From Physcia stellaris (taxonomy: Eukaryota; Ascomycota; Lecanoromycetes; Caliciales; Physciaceae), in contig JABSSW010000078.1 in NCBI GenBank assembly GCA_018902385.1, forward strand, positions 62,001 to 126,000: a stretch of DNA of 64,000 nucleotides. The letters run 5' to 3'. The translations under genes and the position numbers were made by a program. Below the pieces are notes generated by a model. That model was not told the origin of the DNA, searched no databases, and was given only the letters and a program-made list of their open reading frames with translations. Positions 36,605 through 49,134 of this stretch are shown here, piece after piece (positions within the stretch are counted from its first letter, which is position 1; the number at the start of each line of letters is the position of its first letter).

Positions 36605-37846
36605 TCATTTCTCTTTGTTCCACTGCTTCCCGGTCCACAATCCCCCAGTTGTCCACAGCCAGTAATCTCGTCCCTTGATGGCCCATATCAAGAAGCTGGG
36701 CAACTGATAGCCCATTGCTGCACCAACGCCCTTGCTCTTGCCAATCGGTACCATCTGGGTCTCCTTGTCGTCCGCTTTGAACTTCCGGTCCTCTATCACG
36801 GATGCTTCCTTTCCCGACGCAACTAACAAGTCACGTTTGATATTGGCAGAAACAACAGGAATGGCCTCGAGCATGATGTGAATGGCCGGCCGTGAATAAG
36901 ATGCCACATCGCCGATGCCGTAAACACGTTCTCCGGCCTTGTCGACGCGCAGAGTGAGGGGGTTGGTGTCGAGCCGCTTGTCCGTTGTGAGAAGTTCTTG
37001 GGGCACGAAGCTGGTGTTTGGCTTCGAACCTGTAGCGGGGATGTAGAGGTCGGCGTCCAGTGTCTTTCCATCCTCAAGCGTCACTGTTGTCTTGCTTGTC
37101 AAAGCAGTCTCCGTGCCTGCCCCCTTAGGCGACACGCTCTGAACCCGTGCGTTCTTGATCACGGCGACTCCCACTTTGGCAAGAAGCCTCTCGGCTTTAG
37201 CGGCGATGGCAGGTCGGAGGGCGGGCAGTATATCTTTGCCGGCGTTCACCACGGTGATATCAACCTTGGGGTTTTCGAGCTTGGAGCTGAACCAGCCGGC
37301 GCGGCCATTCAGATACTCCCCGAGCTCACCAGCTGTCTCGATTCCTGCAGGACCTCCACCAGCAATGACTATGTTCTTCGCATTGGGCAGCGCTTTCCGT
37401 ACTTCGCTCCAGTTTGCCTTGAGGAACTCCTCGTCGCGGGTCAGGCTATGTAGAGGGGACGGCGTGCATGCGCCAGTGGCGACGACAAGGGCATGATAGT
37501 CGATAACCTCGGTCTTGCCGTCTTTGAAGCTGACGGTGACATTTCGGGTTGTGTGATCGAGTCCTGTTGCTGTTCCATGGACGAAGCGAAAACTGCCCTT
37601 GGGATACTGTTCGAAGTTCTTGGCGATCCCGACGAAGAGCTTGTCTTGGTTGAACATGTCTTCCGATATCAGCGCACGTGGGCATGCTGGTCGACAAATG
37701 ACCTGAGAGGCAGCGCTCACTAGGACGACCTGGTGCAAGTCTTTGTCGGGCAGCTGAGGGATAGCATGCTTGAGGAGGTTGTGGGCAACCGATATGCCGC
37801 CGTAAGAGCCGCCGATGATAACAATATTCTTCTGAGATGTCGCCAT
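36605..37846 (-). CDS. AIF/FSP1-like FAD-dependent oxidoreductase
   Basis: Single-exon, 413 residues from MATSQKNIV (37846), preferred over an in-frame Met 13 codons upstream because the Rossmann motif follows at once. Shows the FAD motif IVIIGGSYGGISVAHN, the ATG motif LVVATGAC, a second NAD(P)H-binding motif NIVIAGGGPAGIETAGE, and the late FAD motif RVYGIGDVA, as in the AMID/FSP1/Ndi-like group. The C-terminus is hydrophobic and aromatic (LPSFLIWAIKGRDYW) and may contact a membrane. It likely reduces quinones with NAD(P)H. Divergent from the prenyltransferase across 1.05 kb. It may be a cluster-edge or a housekeeping gene. Confidence 0.88.
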   Translation of the reverse strand: MATSQKNIVIIGGSYGGISVAHNLLKHAIPQLPDKDLHQVVLVSAASQVICRPACPRALISEDMFNQDKLFVGIAKNFEQYPKGSFRFVHGTATGLDHTTRNVTVSFKDGKTEVIDYHALVVATGACTPSPLHSLTRDEEFLKANWSEVRKALPNAKNIVIAGGGPAGIETAGELGEYLNGRAGWFSSKLENPKVDITVVNAGKDILPALRPAIAAKAERLLAKVGVAVIKNARVQSVSPKGAGTETALTSKTTVTLEDGKTLDADLYIPATGSKPNTSFVPQELLTTDKRLDTNPLTLRVDKAGERVYGIGDVASYSRPAIHIMLEAIPVVSANIKRDLLVASGKEASVIEDRKFKADDKETQMVPIGKSKGVGAAMGYQLPSFLIWAIKGRDYWLWTTGGLWTGKQWNKEK

Positions 37847-38897
37847 TTCCTGGTCAAGGTAGAGACTGATTGAGTGTATGCTCAAGGTAAAGTATCAGGA
37901 CGCGGGTGACAGGGCCCAAGAACAGAACACAAGCTGCTCCTGAAAGAGAGCCTGGTAATGTAGCACGAGGCGAGGATGCTCAGATTGAATGAGTGGGTCT
38001 CAGAGAGCGAACATGCTTTGTTGCGCAGGACTCGCGGTCGCCGACATGAAGGCTACGTGTAAAGTCAGAGAGTATCCTGGAAGGGTACGAGTATGGATAG
38101 AATTATTCAGCTTACCTGTGACAAATCCATCAGCAAGCTGCCGTGGTCCGTGGCACCGGTGGCACTGGCGGAGCTATCATGAATGAAGCTGTGATTGGTT
38201 GACTCATTCAAGGTCCGAACCGTTTTGACACTTCCGCCTCACATTTCGGCGCTTCGGAGACAGAGTTTTTCCGACCCGAGCGCGCTTCAACGGGGAACCA
38301 CTGTGTGACTGAAGGAGTGAAGGTGACCATATATTCATCATCTGTCTAGGATTAGTGTGTATAGGCACCATCACCATTCATCAAGAAGGGCGTAACCTGG
38401 CAATTCCACTTGTGCGCTTAGCGCTCTGACACCAGATGTTTGCCGTCTGCCAACCACCTCGACGTTGAATATTCAGACTGCAGGGTCGATCTTCGCGGTC
38501 CGAAAACCCCTGTTGATGCTCAAAACGTGCCGCACCACTAGGCCAGATGACCATTTCCTTAGTCTCATACTGCTAATTCACCCGCGACTGAACAAGATAC
38601 TACTTGAGGGAACCGGATTCCGGGCTCCGTCGCCCAATTTTCCGGGTTTCGGATATCAAATTCGTAATCTTGAACAACACGATGTTGACGGCGGCCGTAC
38701 CATGATGTTGGAGTCAAACACATGGCCCCGCTGTGGGGTGGGTGTTATCGATTGACTATGTTCTTGTTAAAACATCCAACTTCTCCACGCTGATACCGCT
38801 TAAGCCTACGGTGCGCAGTATTCGTAGAGTAGGTACGAAACAGAACCATCCTTCTTCTAATCCCGACCCCAAATTGAAAATCTGAAAGGCATTCAGT
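37847..38897. promoter_or_regulatory. Divergent intergenic, oxidoreductase / prenyltransferase
   Basis: 1,051 bp between divergent start codons. No supported gene; a plus-strand frame at 38465-38755 is featureless. It should contain the promoters of both genes. I found no specific binding site. Confidence 0.45.
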
Positions 38898-40293
38898 ATG
38901 GTGGTAGCGATCCAATCCCCCGTATTCCCCTCCTTGGACGAGGAGATGGCTTTCTCTCAGCACACAGAAACGGAGAGCAGCACCGCAGGGAAAGGTCTGT
39001 ACTGGTGGAATACCACCGGCCGCGACTTGGCAAATATGATGCATGAAGCCAATTACCCGGAAGAAGCTCAGCGTCACTTTCTGACCTACTACCGTGACAA
39101 TATCTGCCCCTTGCTAGAAATCCACCTTCCAAGGACGCTGCTCCGAGTGGGGTCGGATGGGATGGCAATCCGCTGGAGTACAGCTTCGAGGTGAAAGGGT
39201 CCATCAAGAAGAAGTCTGTTCGATTCGTCGTCGACCTTACTGAACTTCGTCCGGCGGACAAGAGCAACCCTTTGAGTATGGAGAAAACCCAGCAAATGGT
39301 ACACCTACTAGCCAAGAAAACCCCTGGGTTTGACGACAGCTGGTACCGTGTACTGAAGGATTGGTTCGTCTACGCTCATCTACCGGCGGAGCAGCAGCAA
39401 GCCTTGATAAAGAAGGCTGGGCAATCGACTTCAGTAATCTTAGGCTTCGACATCTACCCGCAAGTTCTGGATGCTGATAGACTTCCCGTCATGGGCAAAG
39501 TGTACTTCCCTCCCTGCTACGTTGCCGCAGAAAAAGGCATCACCCGTTGGCAAGCCGTCCGCTCGATCATCAACGAGCTTCCAGGTGTTCAGGACTATCC
39601 CAATATTCTCAAATCTACCGAGCTTATCGATGATTTTCTCTCTTCGAAACCTGAAGCATGGCAGATGGGCACACGTTATTTAGCCACCGATCTAGTGGTT
39701 CCGGCCAAGGCACGTTTCAAGGTCTACATGCGCTGCTTCGGCACAGCTTTCGAAGATATATGGGACTATTACACGCTGGGTGGACGGATCCCTGGTCTTG
39801 ACGACGACAAGGAGAAGTTCCGGGAACTGATGGACATGGTGAGCGGTACGACCTATGCCGCTACTAGGAGTCAGCAGGAAATGGATATGGCTCGATACAC
39901 GTCGGCCACTGGCAAGCTCACAGCCATCTACTTCGCCATATCACCCGAAAACCCATATCCAGGCCCCAAACTCTGCATTACCCCCAGTAACTTTGCACCA
40001 AACGATGGTGTGGTTGCGCGAGGACTGGATCAATGGTTCACTAAGTACGGATGGGACGATGGTCAGGGCAAATCAATGGGGAACCAGATTAGAGACATCT
40101 TGTCAGTAACCCCAATACATGTCCCTTTATGCAGGCACTGACAAAGCAAATAAACAGTACTCACCGCGAACTTGAGAAAGAGACGGGCATCTTCACCTTC
40201 ATCGGTATCGGAAGGAAAGAAGATCCAATGAAGAAGGATCTCAGCATCCAGGTCTACGTGACGCCAGAGTTGTACAAGAATCCACGTCTGTAA
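38898..40293 (+). CDS. DMATS-type aromatic prenyltransferase (one-base frameshift)
   Basis: The N-terminal frame (from 38898) shows the DMATS start WWNTTGRDLANMMHEANYP and then FLTYYRDNICPLL. The main frame resumes at about 39119 with NPLEYSFEVKG, then GFDIYP, GKVYFPP, NELPG and ARFKVYMR. Residue spacing matches a family member of about 446 residues, including the last exon (40158-40293) after a 56-nt intron (40102-40157). Between the two frames there is a one-base offset at 39113-39120. I tested nearby GT/AG pairs and none restores the frame without removing the conserved NPLEYS, so a missing base is the simplest reading. The enzyme would move a prenyl group from DMAPP or GPP to an aromatic polyketide or indole. 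With the neighbouring NR-PKS, an aromatic polyketide acceptor is more likely. Confidence 0.8.
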
Positions 40294-43200
40294 TTAGTAG
40301 CATCATGGCAAGATGTATGCATTGTTAGTTGCGGGGGATTAGGTTAGCGGTCCTTTAAAGCTGCACTTGTCAGATTGAGACAGTGTGAGTCAACTCCTGG
40401 ACGAGCCATCACGAGTGCCAGATGTTCGTAGCTCAGTTAGACCGTGTAGCTTACCAGCTCTTCCACTCACCGAGTACTTCTTCTATCGTGTGCATCGTAC
40501 GGCAATCATGCTTCAGCTTGACCATCACGGTGATGGCTATCGAGTATTCACGGTCTAGATTCGTATCCGTAAAGTGCATGCCGAGCGGCATCTCACCCAG
40601 ACCTAGGCAGAGATTCGAGTAAGGCCTGCAGGGTTTGCGCAGCAATTCCTCTTTCTCCCAGCTCATGCAGCCAGTGCAGGTGGTAGGCTCCGAACCGCAT
40701 AAAATTCCCCGCTGGACGCCTGGAGAGGCGGTGAAATTCGCTTAACGTTCGCATAGGTCACAAACGCCATCTGGTGATAGATCGCTGCCGGTAATCTCGA
40801 TGCGCTGTGTGTGCGCTGCTCTTACGACTCATTCTGAGGCTGCGAAGAAGAGGCATTGTTTTTCAACCAAAGAGTCTGCACGAGCCAACCGTTTTTTGGC
40901 CTTATGCGATTGAGCCATGTTTCTCTCAACAGTGGCTACACTAATGATCCATGGATTCCATGATGTAGTTGGTGCAGCACTGTGGAGGCATGTCTGTTAT
41001 GACTCCAGAAGCTTTGGTCGATATCGCCACCAACGATCAGGGAAAAGCCGCTGGCCGTTCTGACTGCTCGTCAGTTGCCCAATGACCTGGTGACTTCAGC
41101 ACCTCAATATATCATATCCTGGCGATCAGTTGACAACTCTTTTACTAGCCTTGTGCAAGCCTTCTATTCTTCGGGTTCTTTAGCAAAGGAAAAATTGCTA
41201 CTTGAGAACGCCTTAAAAAGCGCTGGTTAGCACCAAGCTAATTCCTTGAACAGTAGACGACGGATTCGTTGTCAAGATGTAAGGCCAAGAGAACCAATCT
41301 TCGGCACGATCCACCTGATATGCTGAGGTCTGAAGGCTTGTTCACCAGCTCAGGATTGAGGACAGCGTTGCGACATGCCAAAGAGGTGCTGGTGACCAAG
41401 CAAAACGCCAAAAACGCTGCATGCTTATGTGACATTGATAGATTATCAAGTCAACAGTTTCGCCGGAGAATTTACGCAGATCAGATAAGGGCTGTGAGGA
41501 TCTACTTGCCTAGTAAGGACTTATGTTGATATCATGTCAGCAAATACGAACGCCAAGATCCGATGCATTCAGGAGTAAGCCTCAACCGATGCCGGCATTG
41601 GAGGGTCAGAGGAGAGAAAGGTCTGCTGGGATCACCTCAATGAGTCGTATAGACCGAAACGGTTGCGAATGAAAGTTGCAGACTTGCAGTAGTATTATCA
41701 TGATTGCGCAATTTCTACGAAGGGAGCCGAAGACGCGTCCGGCTTATGGAGTTATGATTGACGGCTGAATATCATTGGCTGGTGGGCGGCTAAGAGGGTG
41801 AGGCCTTCTCAGTGTACGGCTCAGTCCACGGAAGGTGCACCCGTACCTATCCGTACTCCGTATCAAGTAGTCGTATCAACAGCTGAACAGTCAGTCACTG
41901 ACCACCTTATCCTTCAGCACTTCATGATGAATCAGGATGACAGCATTTCGTGATGGCCACACCCGATATAGCGGTGAGTAGCAGAATGGGAATATACTTG
42001 AGAAAGCAGACGCTCATGGAAGGGTAGTCGCAGTGCAAACCCCATGTAAAGTAGTCAAAAGCGAGGAGTTGAAGTCCCTAAGGTACATACGTTTCAGCCG
42101 CAAGGGCCATGTGGGGGCCCTGTCACTTGGGTCGATTTTGAGTTCTTCCCGGGCTCTTTCGGCATCGCATAGGCCTAGTACTGCCGATCATTTTAGCCTG
42201 GAAGTAACCAAGCCTTAGCCGAACGAGTACGCATCCAGCTGCTCACTCAAACGCAATGCGAGTCAGAAAAGGTTTGCGTCTTCTTCACTGCGACTGTCGA
42301 ACTCTTCGTGCGACCTGTCAATCACACGGTGAGAACCTGGGACCGACATTGAGCACTTTCAAACACCAGCCACCACGTCTCTGCATTCTACAAGCCTGTG
42401 CCACTGACCAACATCTGTACGTGCGGACGTGCCACGGCACCCCCAGACATTCGACCTGAAATCACAAAGGAATCGAAGTTAGAAGAACAGTATCCTAGCG
42501 TTCGACTAATTTCATTGGGGTAGGATGAGACATGTCACAATGGTGTCATCTATCAGTTTTTTGATTGCTACTAGGAAGTTCTTTGTCCACAGCGGTCTCT
42601 GCTTGCGCTCGTCAAGACCAATGAAGCGCTCTATTTACTGTAGAAAGCGTGGAGCTGCCATCCCTGCACCAAAGACTCCTTCGAAAGATGCTTGCCTTTT
42701 GCCGTACAGAGCCGCGTCGAATCAATCTCTGATAATCACCTAGAATCGTCACATATTCACCAGATTGTGTTCTCTGACCTAAACACCTAACATCTTTGGT
42801 TGCTCCTGCTACAGAGCTCTGCCCCTCTCGACTAATTTTTGCAGAACCTCTTAGTCAAATTCCCATTCGTGCTACCAAAATCGCCAACTATTCGTGTTTG
42901 ACGCAATTCTAGTTGACATGGCCTCGATCTGCTTCTTGTTTTAGCTTTAGTTCGAGACGTTTGCACAACCCTTCTCAACGATACGATACCGACCACATGG
43001 GAGATCGCCAGCACTGCAGTGATATACACGTGGTCTTGTCAGATAACAATCGTTACATCCGTCAAAGCCTCACGCAGACGCCTCGTTCCCTGCAGATCCA
43101 CTTGCAGACTCAATTGTTGGGCTACGTAGCCAAGAGCATGCCAGTGCATATGGTCTTTGTTCGGGTCTAGCAGTGCTTAGCTGACAATTTGCAGTAGCGC

Positions 43201-43516
43201 TTATCGGTGTTCGGAAGGAGGCCTTGAGGAATCCTACACCAAGCATGACACACACTTAGAAAGCTCTCAGGAGTAGGGAGTTCGCCCATGTGATTGATAA
43301 CAAGCAAGGGTCATTCCGTTCAAACCTCAGAACTAGAAATTCCCAGGATTCAGGGTGTGTCCCCTTGACTGGGTATATTGCAAGTATACTTTGTACCCCG
43401 GTAGCTTTGTGCTCAACATTTTTCATATTCGACGAAGTCAGAATTCCGGAAAACCTGGTCGATCTTATTAACCTGAGTTACGAGGAAGGAACTCCGTGCT
43501 CGCTGTCTAATTCCAA
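40294..43516. other. Gene-free stretch inside the cluster
   Basis: 3.2 kb of normal composition between the prenyltransferase and the regulator. A minus frame at 40451-40666 (72 codons) has even codon use and could be a relic, but I recognise no family. Others (41238-41529, 42033-42743) are short and overlap. No tRNA found by eye. Confidence 0.4.
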
Positions 43517-46355
43517 ATGGCCGGTGCATCCAAGAAGGAGGTTAGTAACTTATTCTTCATTAGGACGCCCAACTGCCTAAGCACATATTTTACTATGAGC
43601 TCAGTAGACAGTGGCTAATTTGCGTTTACTCTTTGGCGTAGAACTGGACGACCCATGACGGAGCATGCACGAGTTGCCGTACACGCAAGATTCGCTGTGG
43701 ACGGGAGAAGCCAGAGTGTAGTTGCTGCCGTCGCGATCAAGTCGAATGCATTTACTCGTCGCCTCCGAAGAGAGTCAATCATGTGAAAGTGCTGTAAGTG
43801 TCCTCACAGCTACACAATATACCTCTAGGATAGAACACAACTCATACAAAGGTGTTCTCAGATGTCAGAGCTTCGATGATATTAAAGATCGCCTAAACAC
43901 GATGCAAGGAGAACTATCCTGGCTGACACAGACTCTCAAGCAATCAAATATCTCTGGACGAGCCGAACCCATCCGTGAAAACACCACTCAGGCCGTACAC
44001 GTCTCTCCTTCTCTCGAAGATGAAGCACATATTTCATCGCCAACCATAGCTGGGCACTTAGTTCGCGATGATGGAACCCAAATTGAGAGGTACTACGGCC
44101 CATGGACCCTGGTTGCTCAGTGCCGAGACTTTGAAGTGGACTTGTCTACTCACCACCTTGGGATTACATACGAAACCGTCGGCAGCATAGTCAAGGCCAT
44201 GCTGTGTGATGCTACAAGCTCTGATGACGACGATCATGACTTTAACAACAATAGCAGACCGCTCGATACAAACATATGTCTACCGCCAAGGCAGCTTCTT
44301 TCCGTTATGCTTGACACATTCTTCAAACATGCAGACTATAATACTGACATATTCTGTCATTCGACTATTTACGAAGCAATCGATCGTGTCTATAGGGATC
44401 CATCGGGGCCATTGTCCGAGGCATGGTCATTATGTTTCAACGTTATCATCCTACTCACCCTTGGCGCTGAGCATCCGGTCCATAGCCAAGACCCCTTTGT
44501 ACGACCAATGCTTCAAGCAGCACATGCTACTGCGAGAAAACCAAATATCTTTATGACACCTCGTCTTGTCAACGTCCAGGCCTTGGCATTGTTTGTAAGT
44601 GAAACACGTGATCCTACCACCCAGCAGATAGTATTCGATCCGACCCGTCAGTGAATTTGATATGATGCTAACACCATGAAAACCTTTACAGAGTCTTCTT
44701 GCGCAGCAATGCCACACGGAGAACGAGGCTTTAAGTGACTTCATTTTCACTCGTGCTTGCCTTCTAGCCAGAGAGTCAGGTTTACATCAAGCGAACTACG
44801 ATCTCACTTCCTCATCAACTCTTACCGCTATCGAGGCAGAAGAGCGACAAAAGATTTTCCGTTCCCTTTACATTCGCGACCGGTGCTCAGCAATCAGTTG
44901 CGGAGCACGCACTTGGTTACCTAATGGAAGCTCTAATAGCTGTCGCCCAACCATTTCTTCTGATAACGACACCCGAAGAGGTATTCATTCGTACAAATCC
45001 CGTATACAATACACGTCACTGTGGGAGTTAGCTAAATTGCAAGACGGGATCGACCAACTTTTAAGCTCGGTGGATGCTCCTGAAATGTCGACATCTGAAA
45101 GAAGTACGGCTCTTTCTCGGCTACAACAAAGACTGGAGGCATGGGGTCAGACACATAAAATCCCCTCTTCAACTCGACCAACCACAATTGATGACATTTC
45201 ACTCCATCTCGCCTTTTTGGGAACGCGTATGCGAGCGCTAGAAGGTGATAGCAGTCCTGACGACGTCAGCTATCCTGTCTCGAAAGAAGTGCTTCATGAC
45301 GCTCGCCTGAGCTGTCTACTCCTGGTCGCTTCTTGTACCCATCAGACCGATCAGACTTTATTGAATCGACTCGATTATTTACTCAAAAAAACAGCAATCA
45401 ACATATCAGAAAGGGCCAAAGAACATTCGTGGAACACATCGACCTCGATATCACCATCATCCTCCCGTTCGGCTTCATCCGATCCAGCAAATCGATCCAG
45501 CTCGCTGAATGCACCTCTTCCGAATTGCAGCAGTCAGGACCCGGTCTCGAATCTACCTCCGCTTCACCGATTGGCAAACTTGTTCCCCACTTCAGCTGTG
45601 TTCGTGCTTGCTCGACACATTCTTGGTATGAGTTCAAGGTCACGAACTCCACCAGCCCCCATGAGCGTACCCCAACAGCGTAAAGAGAGACAGCATCAAA
45701 CCAGCGAAGACATTGCGTTACTCGAGGCTATGCTCTTCTGCTTCCGCTCTAATTTGCCGACCGCGGCAGTAACATCTCCTGGATCGAGCACCCACGGTTC
45801 CAAGCTTGGTCGCATCATACAACATCTAGTCGACATCGTTCATGCAATGAAAGCGCCAAGTACTCAAACTGATGGGGAGGAAGCAGACGGCGACGCCGAT
45901 GGTAACGATATGTATGCTTCAGAACCTTTGCTGCCATCGACCTCCCTCTACTCCTCCAGAACTCCAATTCCGCTGGCATGGCGAATCTAGAATACTACGG
46001 TAGCAACAGGCCTTTCTCTCCGTCTCATCTTGGCTTGCCACCAAGAGCGTCATCGGTGCAACCCAATTGGGCCGCAGCACAAGATTCGATGTCATTCTCC
46101 GGGACGCCTCTGCTGACAGCGGGGAACTCGTCCTATGCGTCCTCGATTATGCCAACGCCGCCTCATATGGCCGACACAGCATTTGACATCTCGCAATTTT
46201 TAGATCAGATGGGAACCAACAGCCCTGTTATGTGGGAATGTGGCCAACGACAAGCTGAAATGCAGATGCAGCAGCAACAAATTGGGCCACAGTCCGCAAC
46301 CGAGCCTAACCAAAGACGATTAAAGAAGAGGCATCGAACAGATAAGCATAACTAG
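43517..46355 (+). CDS. Zn2Cys6 transcription factor, probable cluster regulator
   Basis: Exons: 43517-43540, 43642-43793, 43862-44594, 44692 to about 46355; about 857 residues if one base is restored. The DNA-binding finger (residues 17-43) reads C-x2-C-x6-C-x6-C-x2-C-x6-C, followed by a basic linker and a short coiled coil (FDDIKDRLNTMQGELSWL), then the fungal-specific middle-homology domain. The last part (NLEYYGSNRPFSPSHLG to the stop at 46355) is one frame off from the preceding exon. The switch lies between about 45900 and 45980. A weak intron is possible, but a missing base is simpler. It sits inside the cluster and is the only regulator gene there, so it likely controls the cluster genes. 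It is nuclear. Confidence 0.8.
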
Positions 46356-47476
46356 ACAGAAGGGAAATAACTCAAAAGAGCTCGAAAAGGAAGTGTTCGA
46401 TGATGAAGGACGATTGTGAATCCAACCTGAAACACAGCGACACTGAAGCAAGTCTTGTGTCAAACCTTGAGCAGTGGGGGATAGAAGTATGTATGATAGT
46501 AGTTGTTTGTACAAAGACCATAGAGCACTAGCTCTGAGTACTAGACGAATGAAGAACTTTAGCTTCTCCTAAAGGTCCCAGTGGATTCGTCATGACTCCC
46601 ACTCTCGAGTCTCTTGACATAGAAGCGCCATTCATCGGCCAAAGATATCAAGGACAACCGAGCCCTAACCCTAGGCATCCAGTCCGCGACGAAATCGGAC
46701 CGAAACCTCCGCTCCTCAGAATGCTGACGACCTAGGACCGCCAAAGTCACGACCGCACAGTCAAACAGCCTGTTACTCAGTCAAACTGAGTGGATTAATT
46801 CATGGCCTAACGCCGGAGCCACATGCTCGACCTTCTCCACAACGGCCTTCTTGTGCCGAGTATACCTACCAAACATTCCACTCCAGTACTACGTTACTGA
46901 CTCATAGTCCTAGGAGGTGACGGATTGGATTAGCTTGCCTTGAGTCTACTTCCACAGGCATGTCCTGATCGAGTCGCGATACCTATCTCCTTCTTCAGCT
47001 TCTGTTCCCGCTCAACCGATTGGCCTGTCTTGTTGGGCAGCTGCGTCCGAACCTTGAAGTCTCCCCAAGTTGCAGCGGATGTCTACCATCAAGAGGGCTA
47101 TCTCGTCCCAGCTATGGATACTACATCTCCGCGAGGGTCAAGTGCGATGAGAAAGGTCACGATTAGAGCGAAGAGAGGGGTTCCGCAGAAAGAAGCCATG
47201 ATGAGTGTTTGCTTGGGAACATACTGTACCTCAGACATGGTAAAGGCTCACTTTCATCAAATAAAAGTGCGTGCCGAAGTAAGATGAACATGTAGTATGT
47301 CTTGAAGCTCTTTTTGCACGGGAGTGTACAATACAGATCCGTGAGTTGACTTGTCCCGGAACGCGAACTTGTCTGGGGGAGTGGGGCAAGTAGGTGGTGA
47401 TCTACAACGTCCAACACACCAGAGATGTCTATCTAAGAGCTGAACTCACGATAATAAGGAAAGATACAGGATTAGC
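46356..47476. other. Intergenic
   Basis: 1.1 kb between the regulator and the 3' end of the FAD monooxygenase. A plus frame at 46940-47287 has no domain. I see nothing else. Confidence 0.4.
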
Positions 47477-49134
47477 TCAAGCTGTCTCAACAAGCTCCGT
47501 CTGCTGCACACTATCCGAAACATCCATCAGTTTCTCAGCAGACTCTTCTTTTGGCGCGTTGCTGTGTCCATCCATAGGTTTGAAGCCGCGCTTGAACACC
47601 GGGCTTTCCTTAATCTTATTCCAATCGTGGAGCGTCAATCCGTTCTCGACTGAGCAGCTGACCTCTTCCTTTCCTCGTGGAATCATCTCTTTCTCGTATG
47701 CAGCGACCGCGTCGGCAAGCGCAGTCTGACCGTCACGAACGCCCTGTAACCCTTCCATTATGTGCGATACGTCACAGATGCAATGGTTTAGACCTTGGCC
47801 ACGGTCTAGAGGCGGCAATCATTAGCATACGGTGACAAGCGTCAGAATTCAACGGGATCACTCACAAGGTGGCATTGGATGCGCTGCGTCCCCAACTAAG
47901 GTCAATCGCCCATCGCGGTTGTTCCAAGGCTGGCTAATCCAGTAGCTAATGTCCGCCTTGTGCACTTCGGTATCGTCCGGCAACCACATGAAGGCAGAGC
48001 GTGCAGGCTCACCCATTTCCTTGGCCCTCGACTTGATCAACGCCAGTCGCTCTGGGTAGCTCATCTTATTATCACTTTCACCAAGCCAAGCCATGGCCAT
48101 GTGGTATTTCCAGGTCTCTGGATGGTCTGGCCCGTCAGGCATGCTCGAGACTAGATTGGCTCAACATCAGCTCGGATCGACCATGGATGAAAAATATGGC
48201 AGGCAAAAACGAGTCAAAGCATGCACTGAGGTCGAAGCCACTGAGAGGTAAGGGTTACACTTACTCGATTGGAAAGCGTGGAATGATCTCGGGCTCAGTG
48301 CAAGATAGCTTGTTGGGAACTTCTGACGCACGTATAGCGCTTTCTCCCTATCACCATAGGACACCGTCATGTTGGTATGGAATATGGGGAACTTAGTCAC
48401 AGCCGCTTGCTCCGCGCTTCCCATGGCGGTTTCGCGGATCCGTGACCTAGGACCGTCTGCTCCAATAATCATATCCCCAGAGACAAGGGTTCCATCAGAG
48501 AAGGTAGCGATCACTCCCTTTCCACTTTCGTTAAAGGCGACGTCGACGAGTGTTTTGCCATGCTAGAATCGTGGATCGTGATTAGTTCCGATTCTACTAG
48601 TGCAAGCCAGCATTTTTATATCATCCTCTCTGTGGCATGCTATCGGGGTCTTACCTGTGTGTCTATGCCTTCAGCACATAACGCTCGCATTCGGCTACGT
48701 GCAACTCTTAGCCCATCCTTATACGGCACACCGATGATCAAGTCGCCAGTATCTCCATTGATGATTGGGTAGTCGCCTGAGTGAACGCCGGCCACAGGAT
48801 TGCATGCAATGGCGGCAAGCTTGGAGAAGATCTCTGTGGGCAGTATCTGCTCAAGGAGAGGCCGAGCCCAATGAATAGCCATAGTCCATTCGTTACTGCG
48901 GTAGTTCATCGAAACATCTCTCTCGAAATTCGAATACCGAATGCCAGCCTTTCAGATGTCAATCGGTGCCCCTGAAAATCCTCACTAAAACTTACTTTCT
49001 TGAGGCCTTGACAGGTGAGAAGGCCGGTGATTCCTAAAAAAATGCGGTTTCAGCAAATATCCCACCACATTGGAACGAAAACTGGTTCTCATACCGGCGC
49101 CGATGACGATGGCATGGAGCTCTTGAGCACCCAT
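47477..49134 (-). CDS. FAD-dependent monooxygenase (aromatic polyketide hydroxylase type)
   Basis: Six exons on the minus strand: 49134-49095, 49033-48996, 48948-48655, 48562-48265, 48150-47866, 47805-47477. Together 1,284 nt, 427 residues, all phases closing. Motifs in order: GxGxxG as VIGAGITGL, split by the first intron; EWTMAIHWARPLL near residue 50; DG motif IIGADGPRSR; GD motif LVGDAAHPMPPYRGQGLN, split by the last intron. This is the group A flavin hydroxylase architecture typical of fungal NR-PKS clusters. It would hydroxylate or oxidatively rearrange the aromatic polyketide using FAD and NAD(P)H. It is divergent from the DUF3237 gene. It is intact, so the cluster is not generally decayed. 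Confidence 0.9.

Noticed and set aside
39060-39200. An intron to explain the DMATS frame change
   Set aside because: No GT/AG pair of plausible length gives the needed phase without removing the conserved NPLEYS segment.
40420-40760. tRNA-like words (for example TAGCTCAG near 40430)
   Set aside because: No cloverleaf with a matching T-arm and acceptor stem could be drawn.
45838-45959. A 122-nt intron to explain the frame change near the regulator C-terminus
   Set aside because: The donor (GTTCAT) is weak and would remove an otherwise natural stretch; kept only as a lesser alternative to a missing base.
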